DNA of 64,000 nucleotides. Origin: Tritrichomonas musculus (lineage: Eukaryota; Parabasalia; Tritrichomonadida; Tritrichomonadidae). A model generated the notes under the pieces. The model worked only from the letters and a program-made list of their open reading frames with translations. It did no database searches and was not told the DNA's origin. This document shows positions 18,773 through 27,768 of this stretch, one piece after another. A program made the translations under genes and the position numbers. Location of the stretch: assembly GCA_039105265.1 (NCBI GenBank), contig JAPFFF010000012.1, positions 1,364,001 through 1,428,000 of the forward strand. The letters run 5' to 3'. How positions within the stretch are numbered: position 1 is the first letter of the stretch; each line of letters opens with the position of its first letter.

Positions 18773-19534
18773 TTATTCATCTACAATAATGTTGGAATAT
18801 AATGCATAATTTTTACCTGATTTTTCATTAAATCCAGTTGGAGATTTAAGCGCAGATGAAACCATCTGTCTTGCAATTACAGAACAAGATGGTAAAAATT
18901 CTTCTATTGTAATCCATTTACAATCTGCTATTTCAATTGGATCGAAGTGTATTTCTGTGGTTAAAGGCTTTAAACGGCATATTGTGTAAATATCAGTCGC
19001 CTTGAACATCGCAGCTCTTATTGTTAATCTCTGGGCAGCAACACATTGGAATTCACCTTGAATTCCTGTTTCTTCGCGTAACTCGCGTATTGCAACATCT
19101 GAAAGTTTTTGATCTTTTGTTCTTTCAAATAAGCCACCAGGAAGCTTCCAAGGACCAGGCCCACTTTTAAAATTTTCACGGATTGCAAGGATCAATCCTT
19201 CATCATTAATGCACATTGCCCCAACTCCAACATAACTAATCGGTGCTGGGGGTAAAGTATATGAATTTTTTCTTAACCAGCGATTGAGAACAAGAGTTGA
19301 TTCATTTTTAATTCGGTGCATCTTAAATCCGTTTTGGAGAAGATAGTTAATATGATCTAAATCTTTCCCTGTTAATCTAACCCAAATTGAAGGTGAATCC
19401 TCTGCAATCCATTGCGGAAGATTTTTTTCGATGCATTGAACGAGTAGTGATGGATCTGGCAAAGTTCCTTCCCACTTAATCAGATAATCTCCAAAACGCT
19501 TTTTTTTGCGGATGATGAAATTAAAATCAGACAT
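18773..19534 (-). CDS. Nudix hydrolase, NUDT6/plant NUDT2-like
   Basis: This is a 253-residue protein. Residues ~25-90 (LPQWIAEDSPSIWVRLTG, then LLQNGFKMHRIK and LVLNRWLRK) match the N-terminal domain of NUDT6-like Nudix proteins. The Nudix box is at ~130-155: PGGLFERTKDQKLSDVAI then RELREETGI. It has the REUXEEXGU half, including the metal-binding Glu pair. The GX5E half is stretched by two residues and has Gln where Glu is usual. Family members hydrolyse nucleoside diphosphates linked to other groups, such as ADP-ribose or NADH; the substrate here is unknown. It converges on the coiled-coil gene with a 155-nt spacer. Confidence 0.88.
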   Translation of the reverse strand: MSDFNFIIRKKKRFGDYLIKWEGTLPDPSLLVQCIEKNLPQWIAEDSPSIWVRLTGKDLDHINYLLQNGFKMHRIKNESTLVLNRWLRKNSYTLPPAPISYVGVGAMCINDEGLILAIRENFKSGPGPWKLPGGLFERTKDQKLSDVAIRELREETGIQGEFQCVAAQRLTIRAAMFKATDIYTICRLKPLTTEIHFDPIEIADCKWITIEEFLPSCSVIARQMVSSALKSPTGFNEKSGKNYALYSNIIVDE

Positions 19535-19740
19535 TTGTTATCTGAGAAATTAAATATTGTTAGTTGAATAATCCCACTTTTTGATTAATGTATTCTAATC
19601 AAAAATTCAATTTTACCAACAAAATTTAAAAGGAATAATCCATCAATCTTTATAAAATAAAATTAATAACTCTTTGTACTTTAATTTATTTATTCATTCT
19701 AAAATCCTACAAAAATTCATAAAATAAAAATATAAAAATA

Positions 19741-20412
19741 ATGATCGCAAAAAAGGATCTTCAACTTACAGGAACTTATCAAAATATCGAAATGGCAATT
19801 GTTGAAGCGATACATTTGTTGGCCCCTTTTTCAGAATATTCAGATGAATCTTGTAGATGTAAAGAAATTTATGGATTAGTCAAAAGTGCATCCATTCAAA
19901 TCGAAGGTCATGCGCAGCAAGGAAATCATAGATTTACCCTTTTTACATCTGCTCTTTGTGGTCGCCGCTCATCATTGCTTTTATTTAAAAAAGTAATGGA
20001 TAAAGATAGGCATGGCTCTTGGTGGAAATTGAAAATGCCATACGAAGAAGCAATTGGATATGCTGCTTCTATTCACTCAAAACATCCAAATAAATTTAAT
20101 GATATTGCAGATTCACCAATTTCTTTGGAAGTTGTAGCTTCCCGTCAAGAAATTGTAAGAGGAATGTTTATGTCTTTCATTCCTGTGTCAATGATGGTAG
20201 ATGAATTGTCAACTGCAAATGCTCAACTTAAAGATAAACAAAATGAACTTCAACAAAAAGTTCAGCAATTAAAATCTGATGCATCACCTGAAACTTTGAG
20301 ATCTTTTGATCAATTAACATCATTACAATACCATCTTAACGAGATGTACCAAAATAAAAATCCTCAACATGACATTCAAGGGAACAGTCATCCTATGCCT
20401 TTCTTTCAATAA
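19741..20412 (+). CDS. Conserved-looking protein of unknown function
   Basis: This is a 223-residue protein. Residues 1-150 form a mixed alpha/beta domain with conserved-looking Cys (ESCRCKEIYG, ALCGRRS) and Trp pair (GSWWKLKMPYEEAIGYAA). Residues ~160-190 form a coiled coil (ELSTANAQLKDKQNELQQKV). I recognise no family. TCATAAA, compatible with a trichomonad initiator, lies about 20 nt before the ATG. It is divergent from the Nudix gene, with a 206-nt shared upstream region. Confidence 0.7.
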   Translation: MIAKKDLQLTGTYQNIEMAIVEAIHLLAPFSEYSDESCRCKEIYGLVKSASIQIEGHAQQGNHRFTLFTSALCGRRSSLLLFKKVMDKDRHGSWWKLKMPYEEAIGYAASIHSKHPNKFNDIADSPISLEVVASRQEIVRGMFMSFIPVSMMVDELSTANAQLKDKQNELQQKVQQLKSDASPETLRSFDQLTSLQYHLNEMYQNKNPQHDIQGNSHPMPFFQ

Positions 20413-20689
20413 TTGAGCAATTATAGATTCATTTTGTTTTTATCGAATAAAAATTCCATGAAATATTCAAATTATAATATAATATTTTTATTATAAATCC
20501 ATTTAAATTGCCAACTCCAATAAAAAAGAGCTGTGGTCATGCTATAAACTAAATGCTTTTTAACAAGAATTACTGTAGATTTGAAAGAGAAAACATTATT
20601 TTTTATATACAAAAAAAATATCGTACATATTCAATTATTAGTGCAAATAACAATTCAAAAAGTTTAAGACTTAATTGAATTCATAAAAT

Positions 20690-20696
20690 TCATTTA
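20690..20696 (+). promoter_or_regulatory. Initiator-like element (TCATTTA) of ankyrin gene B
   Basis: TCATTTA matches the trichomonad Inr consensus TCAYWYW. Its A would be 11 nt before the ATG, typical of the very short 5' leaders of this group. A second weaker copy, TCATAAA, lies at 20681. In AT-rich DNA such matches occur by chance, so this is moderate support. Confidence 0.45.
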
Positions 20697-20702
20697 TTTC
20701 CA

Positions 20703-22579
20703 ATGTTCAATCTTAATAAGTATAGAGAAGATCATGCAGATTTGTATGAATTTGCTGAGAAAATAAATGAGTGTAACGAAATAGAATTATTAGATTTTTT
20801 TAATACACTTGAATATAATAATTATAACACGTTTTACTGCATACTTCAAATGATTGCACATTTCACCAAACAAAGGCCAATATCATTTAATAGAATGACC
20901 AAATTTCTTTTAAACATTTCTGATGAAATGAAAACAAATTTTTCAGAAGAACAAATTTCAAATGCATTCAAAATGAGTTCACAAGCAGTTTTAGATTTTT
21001 TGTATGATCAAAAGATCGTCAGCAAACGAATGACTGAAGAAAGCACAGAAGACAACCAAATTTACACATCATTTTATATACAAAATTTAGAAGCAAATTT
21101 TGATGATGAAAATGAAATCGAACAAGAAAAAGAAGAAAAGCCAAATGATGAAAAAGAAGGTTACAATTCAATTCGAAAGGTCATACAAAACGATGATATT
21201 GATTCTTTTCAAAATTTCATTTCAAGAACAAATGAAAACATCAATTCAAATCTTCAGAAAAGTTCACAAATTTTGAATACTTTTGAAAAACAATGTCAGA
21301 AATATATTGAATATGCGGCATTTTTTGGATCACTTCACATATTCAAATTTTTATGGTTGAATAATGCTGTTGTCACAGATAACTTATTTCCATTGTCGAT
21401 TTTTGGAGGAGACATGGAAATCATTCACTTGATTGAATCGAAAATTAATTCTGATTCAAATTATTCGGAAAAAATTGAATCAATAATGAATAAAGCTGCA
21501 ACATCCGCTGTTTTTTGTTTTAGGCATGAATTATTAGAATATTTGTGTGAGAATTATTCAATTACATTTGAATATGCTGCATTATATCAAAGTTTGATTT
21601 CGTTTAATTTGCCAGATTTGTTGTTCATGATTGAAACGAATCCGATGATTTTGAATTCATATTCTGATGATTTGCGCGAAACGATTTTTCATAATCCGAA
21701 TCATTTCACGCAATGTGACATCATCAAATTCATTCTCTCGAATTATTTATACAAAAAATATGGAAATTCTGACTTTTTAGATGAGAAAGAAAGTGAAATT
21801 GTTGATTTTTCTGTCATTGAAATCAATGTTGATTCAACTGATACGGTTGTTCTTTAATGATTTATTGTTTTAAATGGTGTTTAAAATAAATTCTATTTTG
21901 TTTATTATACTCCACTTCATAACGCAATTGTAGCCAATAACACTGAGTACGTGAGAATTCTTCTTGCTTTTCCGGATTTAAATGTGAACAGTCAATCATT
22001 GAAAGTTGACACACCACTTCATTTTGCAGCTTGTTTTAATCATGTTGAAGCTGTAAAAATGCTGATGAATCACCCAAAAATCAATCCAAATGCAATTGGT
22101 TGCGTTTTTTTTTTATTATTATGTTTTATTAATAATAGAAAGTTACTTTAATCATTTATGAAATAATTCTGTTTCTTTTATTAATTGAATTGTACACCAC
22201 TTCACTTTGCTTGTGCTAAAGATTGCTTTGAAATTGTTAAAATAATGCTCGAATATAAAGAAATAGAAATAAATGCAAAGAGTCGAGTTTTTTTATTGTT
22301 ATTTTTTATTTATGACATTCGTGATTGATTTAAATGGAGTTTGATTTTTTGCTTGTCAAACTGTACTCCAATTTATTACGCAGTAAAATTTTCTAAAATT
22401 GAATGTGTTAAGGCTCTTCTTCAGCATGATGATATTGACTTGGATTGTGCTAATAATATTTTTAAGATAATAATATTTCTTATAATGGAATTTTTAATTT
22501 TGGTTTGTTTTATGAAACGCTTCTTGATGCAGCTCAGCCAGAAATTAAAACTTTGATTTTGTCGCATAAAAAGTCCTAA
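20703..22579 (+). CDS. Ankyrin/DUF3447-type protein B, interrupted by four inserts
   Basis: The first block (20703-~21845, ~381 residues) is a helical N-terminal region, an acidic linker and a YIEYAAFFGSLHIFKFLWLN segment, then degenerate ankyrin units. Further modules start at 21909 (TPLHNAIVANNTEYVRILLA, followed in frame by a second unit TPLHFAACFNHVEAVKMLMN), 22194 (TPLHFACAKDCFEIVKIMLE), 22365 (TPIYYAVKFSKIECVKALLQ) and 22517 (TLLDAAQPEIKTL). The stop is at 22577-22579. T-rich stop-containing inserts separate them. Three of the four inserts keep the reading frame as multiples of three while each contains stops. Modules remain uninterrupted internally, unlike random decay. Paralogue of gene A. 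Function is probably protein-protein binding. Confidence 0.65.
21846..21908 (+). other. Insert B1 (63 nt) between ankyrin modules
   Basis: The insert starts GTTGTTCTTTAATG and ends TTTATTAT directly before ACTCCACTTCAT (TPLH). It contains TAAATGGTGTTT with AATGG 36 nt before the box. Length 63 is a multiple of three, so the same frame resumes, yet in-frame TAA and TGA are present. There is no canonical AG at its 3' edge. Confidence 0.45.
22099..22193 (+). other. Insert B2 (~93-95 nt) between ankyrin modules
   Basis: The insert starts GTTGCGTTTTTTTTTTATT and ends GAATTGT just before ACACCACTTCAC (TPLH). Placing the edges as ATTG, insert, GTACACC would leave Ile-Gly-Thr-Pro-Leu-His, the usual ankyrin sequence, and a 93-nt frame-preserving insert. 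It contains in-frame stops. The internal AATGG box is not evident; a weak TTATGAAAT lies at a similar distance. Confidence 0.4.
22287..22364 (+). other. Insert B3 (78 nt) between ankyrin modules
   Basis: The insert starts GTTTTTTTATTG after the codons for NAKSR and ends CAAACTGT before ACTCCAATTTAT (TPIY). It contains TTTAAATGGAGTTTG with AATGG 32 nt before the box. Length 78 keeps the frame although stops occur inside. The internal motif closely matches insert B1. Confidence 0.45.
22458..22513 (+). other. Insert B4 (~56 nt) before the last ankyrin module
   Basis: This insert lies between DIDLDCANN and ETLLDAAQPE. It contains TATAATGGAATTTTT with AATGG 33 nt before the ACG codon of the box. 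The frame changes across it, unlike inserts B1-B3. The 5' edge is approximate. Confidence 0.4.
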
Positions 22580-22784
22580 TTTAGCTGTTATATAAAATCG
22601 TGAATTAATAATACCTTTTTAATATTTCTATTTCTTCTTTTTTTGGATATTGGAGTGAGATTTCATTTTAAATATATGTGGTGTGTATTACATTTTTTCT
22701 TTGGTAAACTGCAATTTACAATATATGAAATATTAGAAAATAACCTTGCTATGGTAAAATATTTTATTTCTAGATGTATTAAAA

Positions 22785-23624
22785 TCAAACCTCGGTTTTA
22801 AACTTTTCCAAGAGATTTGAAATCTCTTCTTTGCTTAACGTAATAATAAAATGATTAAAGTCGTATTTATTTGATTTATCAATATTTTGAATAAAATCAT
22901 TATATGATACATTTCCTTTCAGCTCTTTATCCATAACCATTGTTACAAAAAACTGTGGTATTTTTGTTTGAAACAAAATAGGTTGTGGATTTAGAGGAAA
23001 AACTGAAGTAATGTTCTCAGAAAGAACATAAATGCCAAATAATGTACCATCTTTACGTGAGTATATGTTTGGTCTTGCATAATAAACGTCCAATCTTTGT
23101 AATTTATCCATATAATTACCAAATTTTTCAAGATCGCTTTCAATCATTTCAAGATCTTTTTCATCAAAGGTTATTGGATTGATAGCGCCATATATGCACA
23201 TATTTTCAAATTCGCCATTGTTTATTCTAGTTTGCATATTTTGCAAGGCATGAATACTAGCTGCTTTGTCAAGTTCAATGAATGAATCAATATGATCGAG
23301 ACTTGTTTCTGTGCCATCACGAGTAAATATATTTGTCCCAATCATTTGGCAAATGCATTTTATATGATGATAGAAATAAATAATGTCATTTTCATTTGTT
23401 GGTAAAGTTAACGTTAGTAAAATTAATTCGTCATCTAAGGAAACTTCATGGCCACGACATATTTTTTTAGAGTCAAAAACCACAATAGATTTATCAATTT
23501 TGTTTTCGTTTAATCTAAAATAATCATCAAAACTTCCATACCTCATTCCTTGTAAAATGACATCTAAAAGTTTAAGTTTTTGATTTGATATTCCTCTGTT
23601 ATAAATTGTGACTTCAACAACCAT
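22785..23624 (-). CDS. Unknown protein, weak resemblance to bacterial DUF4299
   Basis: This is a 279-residue protein. I take ATG at 23622-23624 as the start; the frame is open slightly further upstream but without another ATG. It has an alternating alpha/beta pattern: VVEVTIYNRG, then GHEVSLDDELILLTLTLPTN, YFYHHIKCICQMIGTNIFTRDG and LFGIYVLSENITSVFPL. There are no membrane helices or catalytic motifs. The order of segments recalls the DUF4299 family of Firmicutes as I remember it, which would imply transfer from a bacterium. This is a weak memory-based match. It is convergent with ankyrin gene B. Confidence 0.6.
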   Translation of the reverse strand: MVVEVTIYNRGISNQKLKLLDVILQGMRYGSFDDYFRLNENKIDKSIVVFDSKKICRGHEVSLDDELILLTLTLPTNENDIIYFYHHIKCICQMIGTNIFTRDGTETSLDHIDSFIELDKAASIHALQNMQTRINNGEFENMCIYGAINPITFDEKDLEMIESDLEKFGNYMDKLQRLDVYYARPNIYSRKDGTLFGIYVLSENITSVFPLNPQPILFQTKIPQFFVTMVMDKELKGNVSYNDFIQNIDKSNKYDFNHFIITLSKEEISNLLEKFKTEV

Positions 23625-24059
23625 AAATAAAATTTTATTTGACTTCAAATAAAAAGAGTACGTTTATTAATTATTTCAAAAGAATTAGAATGGTTTTATA
23701 GGCATTATGAAAATCATATATATCAGTATAAATGAAGATAAATCATGACATTTATTTGAACCATACTTGGTATTTTACTAATTTAATTAGTTTTTTTTTT
23801 TAAATTTGATGATATGCAACCTGTATTCTTTTATGTTTTATTTGATAATAAAACGATCTTTTATAGGATACAATTTGTAAACTAAGCATCTAAAGATATT
23901 TTTTTAAGAAATCCATTTGCTTGCCTTTATATAAAAGAATGATTTTATGCCTTTAAAGGCAAATAATTGAATAAAAAATTCAATTCAAATCAGAAAAAAT
24001 TGAATGAAAAAATTGAATTAATATATCAACATTCTTGATGTTTTTAAATAAACTAAAAA
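23625..24059. other. Intergenic, no clear feature
   Basis: This AT-rich divergent spacer holds a short palindromic patch (GCCTTTAAAGGC around 23949-23960). Nothing else stands out. Confidence 0.5.
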
Positions 24060-24476
24060 ATGAGTTCATTTTTTATTATAAATAATTCCTGCTCGATTAT
24101 GCCAAGACATCCTAGTCCAAAAATTCACAAATTAGTTTTATACAATGTTGTAATCTTTCTTGATGATGATGGGAATCGGACTGACGAAAATCGTCCATCT
24201 AAAAAAGATCCAAGGAAAAGAAAAAATAAAATCAATCTAAAACTTTCCAAACATTTAACAAAAATGAAAAAGATTGCCAACTTTTTTGAAAATCCAAAGT
24301 TTAAAAACAACGAAAATGAAAGCAATCATAATCTTTGTAATTCAAATGATACTTTAGAAAATAATTCAAATGAAAATAATGATTTCTTGCAAAGTTTTAT
24401 GAACTTTGAATTTGATCAAGCCTTTGATGATGATTTTGATTATAGCCTTATAGAAAATGAATCTGAATCACAATAA
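24060..24476 (+). CDS. Small basic-then-acidic protein, unknown
   Basis: This is a 138-residue frame from ATG 24060; a second ATG at residue 14 (MPRHPSPKIHKLVLYN) is an equally good start. It has a short hydrophobic beta-like segment (KLVLYNVVIFLDDDG), a Lys/Arg-rich middle (PSKKDPRKRKNKINLKL), then an Asn/Asp/Glu-rich acidic C-terminus. The basic middle could bind nucleic acid and the acidic aromatic tail could activate transcription, but no known domain is visible. Confidence 0.55.
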   Translation: MSSFFIINNSCSIMPRHPSPKIHKLVLYNVVIFLDDDGNRTDENRPSKKDPRKRKNKINLKLSKHLTKMKKIANFFENPKFKNNENESNHNLCNSNDTLENNSNENNDFLQSFMNFEFDQAFDDDFDYSLIENESESQ

Positions 24477-25362
24477 GAATTAATTATTTATTAAAAATAT
24501 CATTGATTATAAAAATAAAAAATAAATTATTTATAAAAAATGTTGACTATCTTTTATTTTTTTAGCTCAAACAAGATCTGTAACTTGTTCAGTAAAATAA
24601 AAGTTAAAAAAAGAAGAATGTGCTTAATTAGTTAATATGATAAAAATCGTTTTTAAACGAAAAAGATTTTCTATGAAATAACTAAAACTTTTTCAAAGAT
24701 TCTTCGAAATAAAATGTTACAAACGAGAATACAGTATAGTAAAAAAATATGAAAACGTAAAAATATTATTCAAAAAGTTGGAAAACAAGCTTTTTCATAA
24801 TAAACACTCAATTTTTTTGAGTAAATATTGTTTTATCGTCATTTGAAAAAGTAGCTTTTCCAGCTTTTTGAATTTTACGAAAAAGTTCGAAAATCCATTT
24901 TTTCAAATGACGATAAAAAGAATTAGCCAAGCAAATTTGGCCTTATTTCTTTGAAAAAGTGTATTTTCCAACTTTTTTAGTATTTTTTGACGATTTCATA
25001 TTTTTTTACTATACTGTAATTCTTTTTTTTTCAAATGCTCGTTTCAAATAATTATGGTGTAAAATGGCTCTTTGAAATAAAAAAGGAGCAATTTATAATT
25101 ATTATGCTGATTTTAAACAAAATATTAGATAAGATTAATATTGCGTAATGAATCTATTCTCTTTTATATAATTCTGAGAAATATTTTAATTTTTTTAAAG
25201 GCCTTTAAACAAACAAATTCAAATTTTTCAATAAAACATTGAATTTTATTCATTTGTTCTAATTTCCATGTTCGTTTTTATCACAAAGTTAACAAATTTT
25301 TCACCTTTTTATTAAATTGAAGATTTTATGAGAAATTTTTCAAAAAAGTATAGAAAATACAA
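24477..25362. other. Intergenic region containing a MITE
   Basis: There is no gene in this ~890-nt spacer. Its only structured content is the inverted-repeat element at 24732-25016. The remainder is simple AT-rich sequence. Confidence 0.6.
24732..25016. mobile_element. MITE of Tc1/mariner type with nested palindrome
   Basis: This 285-nt element starts CAGTATAGTAAAAAAATATG and ends with the inverse, CATATTTTTTTACTATACTG. Imperfect terminal repeats extend ~60 nt (through the AAAAAGTTGGAAAA / TTTTCCAACTTTTT blocks). TA flanks both ends (24730-24731 and 25017-25018), as for the TA duplications of Tc1/mariner insertions, and CAGT is a common Tc1-type end. A second inverted repeat lies inside: TTTTATCGTCATTTGAAAAA at about 24831 against TTTTTTCAAATGACGATAAAA ending at about 24918. 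There is no coding capacity. It is probably mobilised in trans by a Tc1/mariner transposase. Confidence 0.75.
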
Positions 25363-27582
25363 ATGCTTGAAACTATCGACGAAACTAGCCCACTTGAAGC
25401 CTTAGTTGCACAATCTGATCTGACCGCTACTCCACTTAATGATACATTTAAAAAGTTAACAAATGCCATTCCACAAAATGATATGTCAAACTCCAGTTCA
25501 AGAGCTAAACTTCTTAGAGATGAGAGTGATTCAAGCGCAGCTCTTGACCCAGTCATTGTTCGTGATAAGGATCCAAATGACATTACTTCCAATATTAGCC
25601 TTGGTTTCAGGCAGCCTTCTTTCTCAAGCCTTTCAGATGTAATTATGACTAAAGATGGTAAAGTAGTAGATGGTTCTTCAAATAATTTGAATTCAATCAA
25701 TGAAGAAGATCCCGTAATCGTTTTTGATTCAATGGCTTGTCTATCAAGCTTAAATAATGAGATATTGGATGCTCCTATTGGATTAACTGTTAGACAGCCA
25801 TCTTATGTATCTTTAGGACAAGAAATTATACCAAAAGGAACAACATCATTAGCAGAATTTAAGCCGATAATTGAGGAAGTTGTTCCTAATACAGGTGAGC
25901 CTGTTGAAGAAAACGCTGATGATGAAATACCACAGGTTCATTTAATTAAAGATCTCAAATCCAAGAACTTGAAAAGATGGCGCGAAATTGGCTATGAGCC
26001 GCCAGAGGATCTAATTCCACTTGTTAGAGCTGCATCACAGAGTGGAATGATGATTGGAACTCAACTATCTTCTTTTCCTGTCAATTCCCTTTATTCGTCA
26101 AATTCACAAAATAATATTTATTTAGGTGGCAATTCTAAAAAAATTAGCAGTAATGAAAACAATAATAATGGACAATCAAATTTTTTGGAGCCTATAATTG
26201 AAGATAATGTTGAGGAAGTTGATAAAAAAGATTCAAATATATCGCCAATAAGAAAAATGAAAAGAAGTTCAAGTTTTGGAATGAAACTCGGAGAAACAGG
26301 AAGTACAAATGACATTATTAAAGCGATTCTTGGCATGTCACAGCAAATTAGCGAAATCCCTTATGAAGAAGAAGAGGAAGAAACTGAACAGCAAATCCAA
26401 GAAGAAAGCAATATTCATCAATCTGTTGTTGATAATAAGAAACCAGAAAAAGAACCTCAAGCGCTTTTTAATGATAACGAAGAATTGGTTTTATTTGGAC
26501 ACTTGAACGAAATAAACCAAGAATTGACAGACCCGCCTGTTTATAGAATTCTTGCTACAGGTGAAGTTGATCTTCGAGAAGATACTGAGCTTATTAGACA
26601 AAGATTAAAATCAATTGTTGATATTTGTGCTGACCATCTATGGGTTGAAGAAACGGCATATGTAAACGAAATTCTGCTTTTAATCAATCGGTCAATTCGT
26701 GAAAACATCAAACCAGCTAGATCAGGTAGAGGGTTTGTTCATGATGATCCAAATGCCGCCATTGTAAATTTGAAAGAACAACTTAGAAAAGTAGAAGCTG
26801 AAACGCAGGAAAAAATTGATAAAGAAACACTCAAAAAAGATAATGTTCTAAAAGACCTAGACGACGAATATATGAAAGAAGCCAATCTACTTGATCAGAA
26901 GTATCAAGATCCAGATACTCTTAAAAAGTTTGCTAAGCCTAGTAAAGATTTGATGAATTTACGCGCATCTGCTAAAAAGCTCCTCAAGCAAAATAGAATC
27001 GAAGAAGTTCCAAAAATTACTAGCAGAATTCGTCAACTTGAATTGGAAGAACAGAGTAAAATTAATGCAAATATCCGAGAAAAATACCACAGCGAAGATC
27101 GTGCTTTAAAGGAAAGAATTGCATCATGTCGAAAAATTGCAATACAAAGATATGAGTATAGATTAAAGTGTATAGGATCTGAAAGGCTTGAAAAAGTAAC
27201 AGCGATCCAAAAGCGAATTCAAAACCTGGAAAATGAAATTCAAGAAGAAGAAGATATCAAAAGGTGGAAACTAAACAATGCCAAAAATAATACAAATTCA
27301 TTCGACAATAAAAACAATAATGTTGCTGATCAGAAAAGTAATCAGCATTCTGATTTCATTGAAACCGGCGCTTTAACTTTAACTCCTCCTAAAAGATTAA
27401 GGCGTGATGCTGATGAAGCAATTCTCAATGAAATGACAAAAGAGATGATTCAAAAAGGATCAAAAGCTAATGAAATCAACATTAATACCGTAATGAAGAA
27501 AACACAAAAGAAAAATGGAACCAAAAGACCAACTCGTGCTTCTTCCTGTAGAAGAGAAAAGAAGAAGCAAATGACTGACTAA
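25363..27582 (+). CDS. Coiled-coil protein sharing a C-terminal domain with the 4042-residue protein
   Basis: This is a 739-residue protein. Residues ~1-390 are likely disordered, with short repeated elements (LGFRQPSFSSL and LTVRQPSYVSL). Residues ~390-640 form a long helical/coiled-coil domain, including PSKDLMNLRASAKKLLKQNR followed by IEEVPKITSRIRQLELEEQ. The C-terminus is Lys/Arg-rich. The helical domain aligns by eye with the C-terminus of the giant protein at 47233-59361 (STNHLISLRRQLSFLLIQSR, then FEEAEAVQKEINER), with the same S-L-LR-LL-Q-R-EE spacing. I infer a common family of structural, perhaps cytoskeletal, proteins. The function is unknown. Confidence 0.75.
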   Translation: MLETIDETSPLEALVAQSDLTATPLNDTFKKLTNAIPQNDMSNSSSRAKLLRDESDSSAALDPVIVRDKDPNDITSNISLGFRQPSFSSLSDVIMTKDGKVVDGSSNNLNSINEEDPVIVFDSMACLSSLNNEILDAPIGLTVRQPSYVSLGQEIIPKGTTSLAEFKPIIEEVVPNTGEPVEENADDEIPQVHLIKDLKSKNLKRWREIGYEPPEDLIPLVRAASQSGMMIGTQLSSFPVNSLYSSNSQNNIYLGGNSKKISSNENNNNGQSNFLEPIIEDNVEEVDKKDSNISPIRKMKRSSSFGMKLGETGSTNDIIKAILGMSQQISEIPYEEEEEETEQQIQEESNIHQSVVDNKKPEKEPQALFNDNEELVLFGHLNEINQELTDPPVYRILATGEVDLREDTELIRQRLKSIVDICADHLWVEETAYVNEILLLINRSIRENIKPARSGRGFVHDDPNAAIVNLKEQLRKVEAETQEKIDKETLKKDNVLKDLDDEYMKEANLLDQKYQDPDTLKKFAKPSKDLMNLRASAKKLLKQNRIEEVPKITSRIRQLELEEQSKINANIREKYHSEDRALKERIASCRKIAIQRYEYRLKCIGSERLEKVTAIQKRIQNLENEIQEEEDIKRWKLNNAKNNTNSFDNKNNNVADQKSNQHSDFIETGALTLTPPKRLRRDADEAILNEMTKEMIQKGSKANEININTVMKKTQKKNGTKRPTRASSCRREKKKQMTD

Positions 27583-27768
27583 AATTGGAAATTTGACTTT
27601 AATTTTTTTCGTCTTCTTTATAAATGATTTATTTTAAATTTATGGCAAGTGATAATTTATAGGAGTTGTTTTGAGACATGAAAATTATTAATAATACATG
27701 TGAATAAACGTATTTTTACTGATTGAAGATTATTAATCATATATTATTAATTGCTGAAACTTAATATT

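Noticed and set aside
21846-22513. Canonical trichomonad introns
   Set aside because: The known 5' GTATGT-type and 3' ACTAACACACAG signals are absent from all inserts, so only a non-canonical explanation remains.
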